From the NCBI GenBank assembly GCA_020354125.1, contig CP070643.1:126413-186252 (forward strand): a stretch of 59,840 bases of DNA. The letters run 5' to 3'. The position numbers and the translations under genes are program-made. The stretch is from Betaproteobacteria bacterium (GTDB taxonomy: Bacteria > Pseudomonadota > Gammaproteobacteria > Burkholderiales > Eutrophovitaceae). Each line of letters opens with the position of its first letter. The stretch's first letter is position 1. Positions 1-9,906 of this stretch are shown piece by piece. Below the pieces are notes generated by a model that worked only from the letters and a program-made list of their open reading frames with translations, was not told where the DNA came from and made no database searches.

Positions 1-866
1 GGTTGGTCCTGCACCTGTTGGTCCTTCACCGATCCGGTATACAGCGGATGCCAATCCAGACCGCGCGCCACGAAACCCTCCATCTCTGCCGGCATTTGCG
101 CTAGGGCCGCCCGCGCCGAACGCTCACTGTCGAACGCGCTGAACACACTGGCTCCCGATCCGCTCATCGATGCGTTGCCGAATTGTTCCAGCCATTCCAG
201 GCAGCGTGCGATTTGCGGGTATCGCCTGCAAGCCACCGGCTGCAGATCGTTATGACCTTGGTCGACCGAAAAGGCCGCTATTTTGATGGCTTTGGTATTG
301 CGTGTCAATTCGGGGGCAGCGAAGATTTCTGCTGTGGAAACCGCCACTTGGGGAACAATGACAAGGTACCACGCGGGCTTCAGATGCAGTTCGTGCAGAT
401 ACTCGCCTATTCCCTCGGCAAAGGCACTGCGGCCGAAAACAAAAACCGGCACGTCGGCACCCAACTGCACTGCCAGTGCTTGCAGTTGATCCGCTGACAC
501 ACCAGTCGACCACAATCGGTTCAACGCGATCAGTGTCGTAGCGGCATCCGAACTGCCACCGCCCAGCCCACCGCCGAGGGGCAGCCGTTTCACCAGGTCA
601 ATTTCCACCCCCGACCGGCAGCCACTGGCCTGCTTCAACAGCCGGGCGGCGCGCAGCGTCAGATCCTGCTCTTCTGCTACCCCGTGCACTCTGCTCACAC
701 GGCGCACGGCGCCGTCTTCCGTCACCCGCAGGCCGACCTCGTCGCCATAATCAAGAAAACGAAAGACAGTCTGCAACAGATGGTAGCCGTCCGCGCGCCG
801 TCCCGTGACATGCAGGAACAGATTCAGTTTGGCCGGTGCAGGAAAGTACGAAAAGCCCGCCTTCAT
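1..866 (-). CDS. ispE: 4-diphosphocytidyl-2-C-methyl-D-erythritol kinase IspE (3' end cut by window edge)
   Basis: IspE is the cytosolic ATP-dependent kinase of the non-mevalonate isoprenoid pathway. It phosphorylates the 2-hydroxyl of CDP-methylerythritol. Reading leftward from ATG 866, the protein begins MKAGFSYFPAPAKLNLFLHV, which holds the PAPAKLNLFL substrate motif of the family. It then shows the GHMP-kinase ATP loop LPLGGGLGGGSSDAA (near residue 95) and a late SMSGSGASVFSAF motif. The open frame runs off the left edge after 288 codons, close to the usual family length, so only a few residues are missing. The ATG overlaps the lolB stop as ATGA, and lolB-ispE is a common proteobacterial pair. 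The call is firm. Confidence 0.95.
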   Translation of the reverse strand, partial: MKAGFSYFPAPAKLNLFLHVTGRRADGYHLLQTVFRFLDYGDEVGLRVTEDGAVRRVSRVHGVAEEQDLTLRAARLLKQASGCRSGVEIDLVKRLPLGGGLGGGSSDAATTLIALNRLWSTGVSADQLQALAVQLGADVPVFVFGRSAFAEGIGEYLHELHLKPAWYLVIVPQVAVSTAEIFAAPELTRNTKAIKIAAFSVDQGHNDLQPVACRRYPQIARCLEWLEQFGNASMSGSGASVFSAFDSERSARAALAQMPAEMEGFVARGLDWHPLYTGSVKDQQVQDQ

Positions 867-1456
867 TGTTCGAGCAAGGCGACGTCCCAGCGGTCGATCA
901 GCAAACGCATGCGAAGATCGGCGAAGCGCAGAACTATCGAGGCCGGTAACGTGCTGTTCTTGGCGTAGCCGGCAAATTCAATGTCCCACCCGTCCTGAAC
1001 CAGGCGCTTGATGCGCTGCTGTCCGTCCCACTCGATTTGCTCAACCGGCGCGTCCGGATCAACCCGCCCGAGCACCCAGTACTTCAACCCGCCCAGCGGC
1101 AGGTCCCAACCGAGCACATCGCGCGTTAGAGACTGCACGTCAGTGGACTGGAACGTCTCTTTTTTCGACGTCACCAGTGTGGCGATTTCCTCGTTTGCAA
1201 CCAACGTGGCGATAGTCGAGCCAACCGGTGAATAGAGCCATATCGCATCGGAGTCGACATCGTGAAGCCAGCGCAAGCGTGCGGAATGGCCGCGCCCATC
1301 CAGTTTCACTGCGACGCGCCCGCTCAGTTCAAAGCGGTCCACCTGCGGCGCAACCGTCGGTGGCGCAACCGGCGGCTGCGTCGCGCATGCCACCAGCAGA
1401 GCAAGCAGACCTCCTAGTGTGAAACCGCGGAATGCGCGCACCGGATCACGGGCCAA
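863..1456 (-). CDS. lolB: Outer membrane lipoprotein insertion protein LolB
   Basis: LolB is the outer-membrane receptor that takes lipoproteins from periplasmic LolA and inserts them into the outer membrane. The 197-aa product has a short signal peptide ending in the lipobox LLVAC, so the mature protein should be a lipoprotein itself. It continues with the family pattern RFELSGRVAVK, then a region rich in tryptophan and hydrophobic strands (WLYSPVGSTIATL, LGWDLPLGGLKYWVLG), typical of the LolA/LolB half-barrel. It lies between a TPR lipoprotein gene (11-base overlap upstream) and ispE (ATGA overlap downstream), the usual order. Length is normal for the family. Confidence 0.93.
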   Translation of the reverse strand: MARDPVRAFRGFTLGGLLALLVACATQPPVAPPTVAPQVDRFELSGRVAVKLDGRGHSARLRWLHDVDSDAIWLYSPVGSTIATLVANEEIATLVTSKKETFQSTDVQSLTRDVLGWDLPLGGLKYWVLGRVDPDAPVEQIEWDGQQRIKRLVQDGWDIEFAGYAKNSTLPASIVLRFADLRMRLLIDRWDVALLEQ

Positions 1457-3215
1457 GATACTTGCGCATGGCCTGCTTCAGCGTTTCGTTGTCTGGATGT
1501 TTTTCGGCGATATCGTTCCAGATGCGTCGTGCCTCGTCCTCTTCACCTTTGACCCACAGCACTTCGCCCAGATGAGCGGCAATTTCCGGATCGGGCTGCA
1601 GTTCATAGGCACGGCGCAAATAGCGAAGACCTTCTTCAAGTTTTCCCAACCGGTACTCGACCCATCCCATGCTGTCGAGAATGAACGGATCGTCCGGCTC
1701 GAGGGTCAGCGCCTTGACGATGTATTCGCGCGCTTCATCGTAGCGTTCGGTACGATCGGCCAGCGTGTAGCCCAGCGCATTGTAAGCCTGTGCGCTCTCG
1801 GGTCTGAGTTCGATCAACTTCAGCAGCCGGCTCTCCGCGACGTCGAGGCGATCGGTCTTTTCCGCCGCCAGCGCGACATCGTACAGAAGCGCCGGATGAT
1901 CCGGACGCTCATCAAGCGCAACGCGCAGGACCTGATACGACTGTTCATAGTCGCGCACCTCGCGCAGCATATGCGCCTCAGCCTGGATCAATTGAACCCG
2001 TTGCGCGTCCTCGGCCACTTCCAGCGAGTGCAAATAGCTTCTTGCTTCATCGACGCCGTCGCGACGCGCCAGCAGCAGCGCGTAGCGCCCCTGCGCCGCT
2101 ACGAACTGGTCGCCACCTTGCACTGCACGGTACCAACGGGCCGCCTCATCGTATCTTTCGAGTTTTTCATTAACCTGGCCAAGCTGATAGTAGACCGCGT
2201 CCGGGTCACCATAGCCAAGTGACAACGCGTTCTTGAACTGTTCGTCCGCAGCGGCCGGGTCGTCGATCTGTGCCGACAACAGACCCAGAGTGAAAGCCAA
2301 GTTCGCGTTGTTGCTATTAGCATCGAGCAACACGCGAAACTCTTCTTTGGCCTCCGCATAGCGTCGCTCCGCGACCAACGCGCGCGCGTAGTTGAGCCGA
2401 AGTTCGTGTGCGTCCGGATGCGCCCGCAGGAATTCATTCATGTAGGCGAGCGCTTGCTCGCGATCCTGTTCCCTGAGCAGAAGTGACTTGAGCAGGGCGC
2501 CTTGCTGCCAGTCAGGCCGCAGTTTCATCGCCTGTTCGGCGTGGCGCAGGGCCTGCTCCGGATCGCCGTTGGCATATGCTGCCTGAGCAAGGACGTAGTA
2601 AGACTCAGGCAAGCCGGCGTAGGGCGCAGTCAAATCGCGTATCAGCTTGTAGACGGCTCGCTTGTCCGGATGCTTGGAGCACACTTCATAGAGCTGCATC
2701 ACGACCGGTTGCGGACCGCCCTCCGCAGTGGCAAGCACTTCAGCGAGCAATGGCTGGGCTGAGCGAAGGTCGCCGCTCTTGATCAACAGGTCGGCGAGTG
2801 TGCGGCGCGCCGTCGGCGAATTTGGATCCGCCCCATACCAGATGCGCGCAGTCTCCAGCGCCACGTCATCGCGCTTGGCATACAGCGCGATCTCCGTCGC
2901 ACGCCTGGCGACGCGTGCATCGCCGGTGATTCGTGCAAGTTGCAGGTAGGTGTCGCTGGCAAACTCGATATCGCCCCGCTGGCCGGCAATCTCGGCCAGC
3001 AGGAACTTGTACATCAAATCCGGATCCAGACCATTATCGGGTGCCAAAGGCGCCTCGCCCAACACCCGCCGGACGCGCTCATCCAGACCTTCTTGCTGCT
3101 GGGCGCGCGTCTCGGCGTTGGCGACGCGCTGCTGATCAGCTGGTTTGTGAGCGCATGCACTGCTCAATAGCACGGCCGCCGCAACAAGAGGCAAAAACGA
3201 ATATTGCTTGTACAT
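1446..3215 (-). CDS. TPR-repeat outer membrane lipoprotein
   Basis: This 589-aa protein starts with a signal peptide ending in the lipobox LSSAC, so it should be exported and lipidated. The rest is a long series of tetratricopeptide-like helical hairpins. Recognisable units include RYAEAKEEFRVLLDANSNNA, YDEAARWYRAV and YDEAREYIVKALTLEPDDP, with the final unit near EEGLRYLRRAYELQPDPE. Such solenoids act as protein-binding scaffolds, and no enzyme motif is present. A TPR lipoprotein just upstream of lolB is common in beta- and gammaproteobacteria, which suggests a role in the cell envelope, but the precise job is not known. It is translated first in the lolB-ispE operon. Confidence 0.85.
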   Translation of the reverse strand: MYKQYSFLPLVAAAVLLSSACAHKPADQQRVANAETRAQQQEGLDERVRRVLGEAPLAPDNGLDPDLMYKFLLAEIAGQRGDIEFASDTYLQLARITGDARVARRATEIALYAKRDDVALETARIWYGADPNSPTARRTLADLLIKSGDLRSAQPLLAEVLATAEGGPQPVVMQLYEVCSKHPDKRAVYKLIRDLTAPYAGLPESYYVLAQAAYANGDPEQALRHAEQAMKLRPDWQQGALLKSLLLREQDREQALAYMNEFLRAHPDAHELRLNYARALVAERRYAEAKEEFRVLLDANSNNANLAFTLGLLSAQIDDPAAADEQFKNALSLGYGDPDAVYYQLGQVNEKLERYDEAARWYRAVQGGDQFVAAQGRYALLLARRDGVDEARSYLHSLEVAEDAQRVQLIQAEAHMLREVRDYEQSYQVLRVALDERPDHPALLYDVALAAEKTDRLDVAESRLLKLIELRPESAQAYNALGYTLADRTERYDEAREYIVKALTLEPDDPFILDSMGWVEYRLGKLEEGLRYLRRAYELQPDPEIAAHLGEVLWVKGEEDEARRIWNDIAEKHPDNETLKQAMRKYLGP

Positions 3216-3453
3216 TTAGTGAGAAATGGTCCTCATGGGCGAGCGAGCGGGACGCAGGGATAGGACTATAGCAGCCCTGCACGGGAAGTTCTTCAACCGC
3301 GCGGCGAGTTTAGGTATATTTGGCAGCCATCACAAGAGACCCCTTCGTTCAAGGCAGGTTCCGCGGCGTCGGCACCACAGCAAAGTTGCCGACAAAGGAC
3401 GCGAGGGTCCCTTAGAACAGCGATCCGGTTTCCCGGAAGAAAACGAGACTAGC

Positions 3454-4440
3454 ATGAGCGACACGGCGAGCCCTGAAGTCACTCTGGCCGCCGTCGGATT
3501 GTCACGCCGCTACGGCAACAATCTGGCGGTCGATGACGTATCAATGGAACTCAAGCGCGGCGAAATTGTCGGCTTGCTTGGCCCCAATGGCGCCGGCAAG
3601 ACGACCGCCATGAAGATGATTACCGGCAACCTGGCACCCAGTGCCGGATCGGTCAACGTGTGCGGCATTGACCTGATCGACAAACCAACTGCGGCCAAGG
3701 CCAAGATCGGCTACCTGCCGGAAATCCCGCCACTGTACAAGGAACTGCGCGTCGATGAGTATCTGCGATTGGCAGGGCGATTGCACCGTCTACCCAAATC
3801 GGCGCTGGCCGAAGCGGTGCAGCGCGCCAAGCATCGCGCCGGGCTGTCGGATATGGGCCAAAGACTGATCGGCTCACTTTCCAAGGGCTATCAGCAGCGG
3901 GTTGGCATCGCCCAGGCCATCATCCACGACCCGGACGTCGTCATCCTCGACGAACCGACAGTAGGCCTGGACCCGAACCAGATCCGTGAAATTCGTTCGC
4001 TTATCCGTGAACTCGGCGACCAGCACAGCGTCATTCTGTCAACGCACATCCTTCCGGAGGTGGAAGCGATTTGTGACCGGGTCCAGATCCTTCATCGCGG
4101 CAAGGTGGTATTTGCCGACGCCATCGCCGGGCTACGCGCATTCCGCGGTGGCCACTCGCTGGAGGTGTCGTTGCGCCGACCGCCGCAATTGGAACAGTTA
4201 GCTCAAGCGGTGCAGCCAGCTCAGGTCGAACAGGTGAGTGATGGCGTGTTTCGCGTCATCGCAGCACAGGGCCAGGACCCGACCGATCAGCTGCTGCGAG
4301 CCAGCCTCGAGCGAGATTGGGGCTTGTATCAGCTCTCCCCCGCGCAGGCCAGTGTCGAGGAGGTATTCGTGCACCTCACCCGCCAGGACGAGGCCGACGC
4401 GAGCGTAGCCGGGAATCCCAGCTCGGAGACAGCAGCATGA
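3454..4440 (+). CDS. ABC transporter ATP-binding protein, GldA-like
   Basis: This is the ATPase of an ABC-2 type system. I place the start at ATG 3454 (328 aa) because conserved sequence begins just after it; an in-frame start exists at 3226 but its extension looks non-coding. Visible motifs are Walker A GPNGAGKT, the signature region SLSKGYQQRVGIAQAI, Walker B VVILDEPTVGLD, and the switch histidine in STHILPEVEAICDR. The C-terminal 100 residues are the extension usual in GldA/NatA-type ATPases. The stop overlaps the next start as ATGA, and the three genes after it complete a GldA-GldF-GldG-DUF4340 set. In Bacteroidetes such a complex supports gliding. In proteobacteria the substrate is unknown. 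Confidence 0.88.
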   Translation: MSDTASPEVTLAAVGLSRRYGNNLAVDDVSMELKRGEIVGLLGPNGAGKTTAMKMITGNLAPSAGSVNVCGIDLIDKPTAAKAKIGYLPEIPPLYKELRVDEYLRLAGRLHRLPKSALAEAVQRAKHRAGLSDMGQRLIGSLSKGYQQRVGIAQAIIHDPDVVILDEPTVGLDPNQIREIRSLIRELGDQHSVILSTHILPEVEAICDRVQILHRGKVVFADAIAGLRAFRGGHSLEVSLRRPPQLEQLAQAVQPAQVEQVSDGVFRVIAAQGQDPTDQLLRASLERDWGLYQLSPAQASVEEVFVHLTRQDEADASVAGNPSSETAA

Positions 4441-5180
4441 TTTTTACCATCGCTGCAAAAGAACTACGTTCCATGTTCGCCTCACCCCTCGCTTGGGTGG
4501 TGCTGGCATTCATGCAGTTCGTCCTGGCCTTTATATTTCTCAAACAAATCGACGGTTTTCTCGAGGTTCAGGCGCAGTTGGCTCGCACGCCGAACGCGCC
4601 GGGACTGACCGAAATCGCCGTGGTGCCAATGTTCGGCGTCGCTTCCATGCTGTTGCTGATGTCAGTACCGCTTTTGACCATGCGTCTGGTGTCCGAGGAG
4701 CGCCGCAATCAGACAATGGCATTGTTGATGTCGGCACCGATTTCAATGACACAAATCATCATCGGCAAGTTTGTCGCCATGTTCGCTTTTCTGGCCCTCA
4801 TTAACCTGCTGATCGTGGGCATGGCGTTATCGCTCCTGGCCGGCGGGACACTCGACCTCGGATTGCTGATTGCCAATCTGACCGGTCTGATACTGCTTGG
4901 AAGCAGTTTCGCGGCAATTGGTTTGTTTATTTCTTGCCTGACCACGCATCCGGTGGTGGCGGCAATTCTTTCACTTGCGATATTCCTGGCACTCTGGATC
5001 ATCAACGCCGCTTCCAGAGATCCGCAAAGTTCTCTGCATCTGATTTCGCTGCTCAAGCGCTTTGAAGGATTCCTCAACGGGACCGTTGCCGTCACTGATC
5101 TGATCTTTTTCGCTTTGCTGACCGCGACATTTCTTATTCTGTCTATTCGGCGCCTTGATTCAGAGCGGCTGCACGCATGA
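4437..5180 (+). CDS. ABC transporter permease, GldF-like (ABC-2 type)
   Basis: This 247-aa integral membrane protein starts at ATG 4437, overlapping the ATPase stop. It begins with a short cytoplasmic stretch (IFTIAAKELRSMFASPLAW) typical of ABC-2 permeases, followed by about six hydrophobic segments. The cytoplasmic loop contains RLVSEERRNQTMALLMSAPIS, matching the family pattern in which an E-R-rich loop contacts the ATPase. It must work with the preceding ATPase. The following gene overlaps by ATGA, which suggests translational coupling. The transported substrate cannot be told from sequence. Confidence 0.87.
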   Translation: MIFTIAAKELRSMFASPLAWVVLAFMQFVLAFIFLKQIDGFLEVQAQLARTPNAPGLTEIAVVPMFGVASMLLLMSVPLLTMRLVSEERRNQTMALLMSAPISMTQIIIGKFVAMFAFLALINLLIVGMALSLLAGGTLDLGLLIANLTGLILLGSSFAAIGLFISCLTTHPVVAAILSLAIFLALWIINAASRDPQSSLHLISLLKRFEGFLNGTVAVTDLIFFALLTATFLILSIRRLDSERLHA

Positions 5181-6520
5181 AAATCAATCCTCGGCTTCGC
5201 CTGCAAATTCTCTTCCAGAACAGCCTGTTCGTCGTATTGCTGATTGCTATCGTGGCAGCAGTGATTTACCTGACCAAGGACATCGATACCACCTGGGACC
5301 TGACGCAAAGCAAACGCAATACGCTGTCGCAAGCCTCGATCGATGTGCTGGCGCAGATCTCCGAGCCGATTTCGGTCACCGCATTCGCCACACCAGATGC
5401 CGAGGAGGACCTGCGTGGCGCGATCCAGAATTTCATCGCGCCGTTTCAGCGAGCCAAGAAGGATCTCTCGCTGACCTTCATCGATCCGCGTGAGGATCCG
5501 GTCGCTGCCCAGCAAGCCGGCGTACGCGTCAACGGCGAGTTGGTAATTGAATTGAATGAACGCTCGGACAATCTGCGCACACTGAGCGAGCAGGAAATGG
5601 TCAATTTGCTATTGCGCCTGATGCGATCGTCGGAGAGCCTCATCAGTACACTCGACGGCCACGGTGAAGGCAAGCTCGAAGGGGCCGCCAACTTTGATCT
5701 TGGTGATCTTGGCACTCAGTTGCGCGACAAGGGTTTTCGCATCAGCACGGTCAATTTCGCGATCGCCCAGGATGTGCCACGCAATACGTCGGTGCTGGTC
5801 ATCGCTGGCCCCAGAGTCGACCTGCTGCCGGGCGAAGCCAACCGCATCAAACGCTACCTGGAGAACGGCGGCAATCTGCTGTGGCTAATTGACTTCGACT
5901 CGCTGCGCGGCTTGGAGGTGGTTGCCGAGTATCTTGGTCTCGACCTGATCGATGGTGTTGTGATTGACCCTTCAGCCTCGGCGCAACGTCTGCCGGCATC
6001 GTTCTCGCTGGCGTCGGCTTACGCCGAACACCCGATCACCGATCGCCTCAACAGCAATACTGTGTTTCCTTATGCCCGGCGCATTGAAGCGCATGAGGAG
6101 TCGGAGTTCTACTTCACGCCGCTGGTTCAGGCAGCCGCCGGAGGTTGGCTGGAGACCAGCAGTCTGCGCAATGCCAGCTTCGACGAGGACAGCGACATAG
6201 CCGGTCCGATCACAGTAGCCGCTGCGCTCGAGCGCGACGTCGGCGATAAACGACAGCGCATTGTGGTCATCGGCACGGCCAAGGGTTTGTCCAATCAGTA
6301 CATCGGTCTGCTCGGCAACATCGACCTCGGCATGACGACGATGGGCTGGCTGGCGGGTGACGATTCTCTCATCACCATCGAACCGAAAACGCGCGTGGAC
6401 CTGACGCTGGAACTGACGCGAACGGAGATGGCTGCAATTGGCTTCGGTTTCCTGATCTTCCTGCCACTCGGTCTGCTGATCGCCGGCGGCGTCATCTGGT
6501 GGAGAAGACGCAGAGCGTGA
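5177..6520 (+). CDS. GldG-family ABC transporter auxiliary protein
   Basis: This 447-aa protein has one membrane segment near residues 14-34, a large soluble region, and a second hydrophobic helix at the extreme C terminus followed by WWRRRR. The soluble part resembles the GldG / ABC-type uncharacterised transport domain: after the first helix comes DLTQSKRNTLSQAS, then a DxxED-rich segment, and STLDGHGEGKLEG near residue 160, comparable to the family pattern F-L-x-GHGE. It probably sits mostly in the periplasm as the partner of the GldA/GldF transporter encoded upstream. It is coupled to the permease by ATGA and to the next gene by GTGA. Confidence 0.85.
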   Translation: MKINPRLRLQILFQNSLFVVLLIAIVAAVIYLTKDIDTTWDLTQSKRNTLSQASIDVLAQISEPISVTAFATPDAEEDLRGAIQNFIAPFQRAKKDLSLTFIDPREDPVAAQQAGVRVNGELVIELNERSDNLRTLSEQEMVNLLLRLMRSSESLISTLDGHGEGKLEGAANFDLGDLGTQLRDKGFRISTVNFAIAQDVPRNTSVLVIAGPRVDLLPGEANRIKRYLENGGNLLWLIDFDSLRGLEVVAEYLGLDLIDGVVIDPSASAQRLPASFSLASAYAEHPITDRLNSNTVFPYARRIEAHEESEFYFTPLVQAAAGGWLETSSLRNASFDEDSDIAGPITVAAALERDVGDKRQRIVVIGTAKGLSNQYIGLLGNIDLGMTTMGWLAGDDSLITIEPKTRVDLTLELTRTEMAAIGFGFLIFLPLGLLIAGGVIWWRRRRA

Positions 6521-7374
6521 AGTCGCGGCTTCTACTGAATCTGGCTCTGTTGCTGGCGCTGGTCGGTCTGGGGCTGTACGCATACTTGCGCCCGGGCGAG
6601 GAGCAGGAACCGGGTATCGCGGTCTCGCAACTCGAACGCAGTGAAGTGGTTCGCGTGCGCATCGAGCGAGGCACGGCAATGAATGTTGAAATGGTACAGC
6701 GCGACGGCACCTGGTTGATGTTGCAACCGTACCAGACACGTGTTGAGCAGTTGCAAGTGGCCCGCTTGCTGGATCTTACCGAAGCAACCGCATCCGATAT
6801 GCTGCCGGCCGAAAACTTGTCCCGCTACGGCCTTGATCCGCCAGCCGCGCGCGTCACGCTGAACGATCAGTCGTTCTCGTTCGGTAACACCAATGAGATT
6901 ACCAACGAGCAGTACCTCGCCAGCGGCGATCACGTTTACCTGATACGCACCTTTCTTGGCTACAACATACCGCTCGAAGTAACCAAGTTACTTAGCCACA
7001 AGCTGCTTGCCGATAGCGAGAAACCAGTTGCATTCGACTTTGGCAACTGGCAGGCCGTGAAGAACGACAAGGGCGCCTGGTCACTACAAGGTAAGTCAGC
7101 TGCAACAGGCGACGATGCCCCGACAGCAGACCAACTCAACGTCTGGGCCGCTGAGTGGAACCTTGCCTCAGCACTTTCCGTGGAACCGTTCCAGGGAACG
7201 CCACGTGGCGAGCTCATCAGTATCCAGTTGGGTAATGGCAAGAGTGCCACCTTCCGGGTACTGTCGCGGCAGCCGGATGTGCAACTGTTACGCGTCGAGG
7301 AGAAAATGCTCTATCGGCTCGGCACCGACGCGGGCGGAAGATTGCTCGATCCCTATCGCGTCGCCGCCTCCTGA
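6517..7374 (+). CDS. DUF4340 domain-containing protein
   Basis: This 285-aa protein has one N-terminal membrane helix (LLLNLALLLALVGLGLYAYL) followed by a soluble domain with the DUF4340 hallmark AENLSRYGLDPPAARVTLND and a later repeat-like half. I choose GTG 6517, which overlaps the gldG stop as GTGA and has GGAG upstream; another GTG six codons earlier is possible. DUF4340 proteins regularly follow GldG-type genes, so this is probably the fourth member of the transporter complex, anchored in the inner membrane with its domain in the periplasm. The biochemical role is unknown. Confidence 0.82.
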   Translation: MKSRLLLNLALLLALVGLGLYAYLRPGEEQEPGIAVSQLERSEVVRVRIERGTAMNVEMVQRDGTWLMLQPYQTRVEQLQVARLLDLTEATASDMLPAENLSRYGLDPPAARVTLNDQSFSFGNTNEITNEQYLASGDHVYLIRTFLGYNIPLEVTKLLSHKLLADSEKPVAFDFGNWQAVKNDKGAWSLQGKSAATGDDAPTADQLNVWAAEWNLASALSVEPFQGTPRGELISIQLGNGKSATFRVLSRQPDVQLLRVEEKMLYRLGTDAGGRLLDPYRVAAS

Positions 7375-7385
7375 GGCTGCCCGGC

Positions 7386-8201
7386 ATGCCGGAATTGCCG
7401 GAGGTCGAAACGACGCGCCGCGGGCTGGAGCCACACCTTAAAGGTCAGCGTATCGAAAAGATCGTAATCCGCGACCATCGGCTACGCTGGCCAATTCCAG
7501 CGAAATTGAAACAACACGCAACCGGCGCCACCATTCGCAATGTGGAGCGACGCGGCAAGTACCTTCTGCTTAGCTGCGCTGATGGCTGGATAATCGCGCA
7601 CCTAGGCATGTCCGGCCGACTGCGCGTTTTGCCGAAACACGTTCCGCCTTCGAAGCATGATCATTACGACCTGGTGTTGTCGTCTGGAGAGGTGGTGCGC
7701 TTCACCGATCCTCGCCGCTTCGGCGCCCTGCTGTGGACGTCCGAACAACCTTCGCAGCACCCGCTGCTACGAAACCTTGCGCCGGAACCACTCGATCCAT
7801 CATTTGACGCGCGCTGGCTGTATGAGCGCACGCGCAAGCGCAGCATCGCGATCAAGCCGGCACTCATGACCAATGACATCGTCACTGGCGTCGGCAACAT
7901 CTACGCGAACGAAGCATTGTTCCGCGCCGGCGTCAATCCGCGCACCAAAGCCGGCCGTCTCAGCATGCAGCGTTGCGAAAAGCTGGTGCAGGCGATCAAG
8001 GATACGCTGCGCGATGCAATCACTGCCGGCGGCAGCAGCTTGCGCGACTTTTATGGCACCGACGGTGCGCCGGGCTACTTCCAGCAGAAATACAACGTTT
8101 ATGGGCGACAGGATCAGGCGTGCCGGGTGTGCGGTGGACCGATTCGCAGTTGCCGTCTGGGACAACGTTCGACCTTCTACTGCACGCACTGCCAAAACTG
8201 A
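7386..8201 (+). CDS. mutM: Formamidopyrimidine-DNA glycosylase MutM (Fpg)
   Basis: MutM removes 8-oxoguanine and ring-opened purines from DNA and nicks the abasic site (beta,delta-lyase). The 271-aa product begins with the catalytic N terminus PELPEVETTRRGLEPHL, where the proline left after Met removal is the nucleophile and Glu3 is catalytic. Lys58 lies within the conserved RRGKYLLL. A helix-two-turn-helix region holds TGVGNIYANEALF. The protein ends in a zinc finger of the form C-x2-C-x16-C-x2-C (CRVCGG to CTHCQN). Length and all key residues are normal. It lies 11 bases after the DUF4340 gene and could be co-transcribed with it. Confidence 0.97.
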   Translation: MPELPEVETTRRGLEPHLKGQRIEKIVIRDHRLRWPIPAKLKQHATGATIRNVERRGKYLLLSCADGWIIAHLGMSGRLRVLPKHVPPSKHDHYDLVLSSGEVVRFTDPRRFGALLWTSEQPSQHPLLRNLAPEPLDPSFDARWLYERTRKRSIAIKPALMTNDIVTGVGNIYANEALFRAGVNPRTKAGRLSMQRCEKLVQAIKDTLRDAITAGGSSLRDFYGTDGAPGYFQQKYNVYGRQDQACRVCGGPIRSCRLGQRSTFYCTHCQN

Positions 8202-8308
8202 TCGCGCGGGTATCAAATGGGTACCGGACTTGGCCCCGGTACACAGTGCCAAGTTAATTCATTGGTTCGCTCGTTGGGACAACGAGCAACGCCGCTATCG
8301 TCAAGCAG

Positions 8309-8862
<554 letters not shown>

Positions 8863-8866
8863 CTAC

Positions 8867-9905
<1,039 letters not shown>

Positions 9906-9906
9906 T

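Noticed and set aside
1419..2222. Long plus-strand open frame opposite the TPR lipoprotein gene
   Set aside because: It lies wholly antisense to a clear lipoprotein gene and shows no recognisable domain; it is a shadow of GC-rich codon use.
5972..6739. 255-codon minus-strand frame opposite gldG and the DUF4340 gene
   Set aside because: Antisense to two clear genes, with low-complexity composition and no motif.
8269..8287. Small hairpin GCTCGTT/AACGAGC after mutM as a terminator
   Set aside because: No T tract follows and the hairpin is short; it is noted only as a structure near the miniature element.
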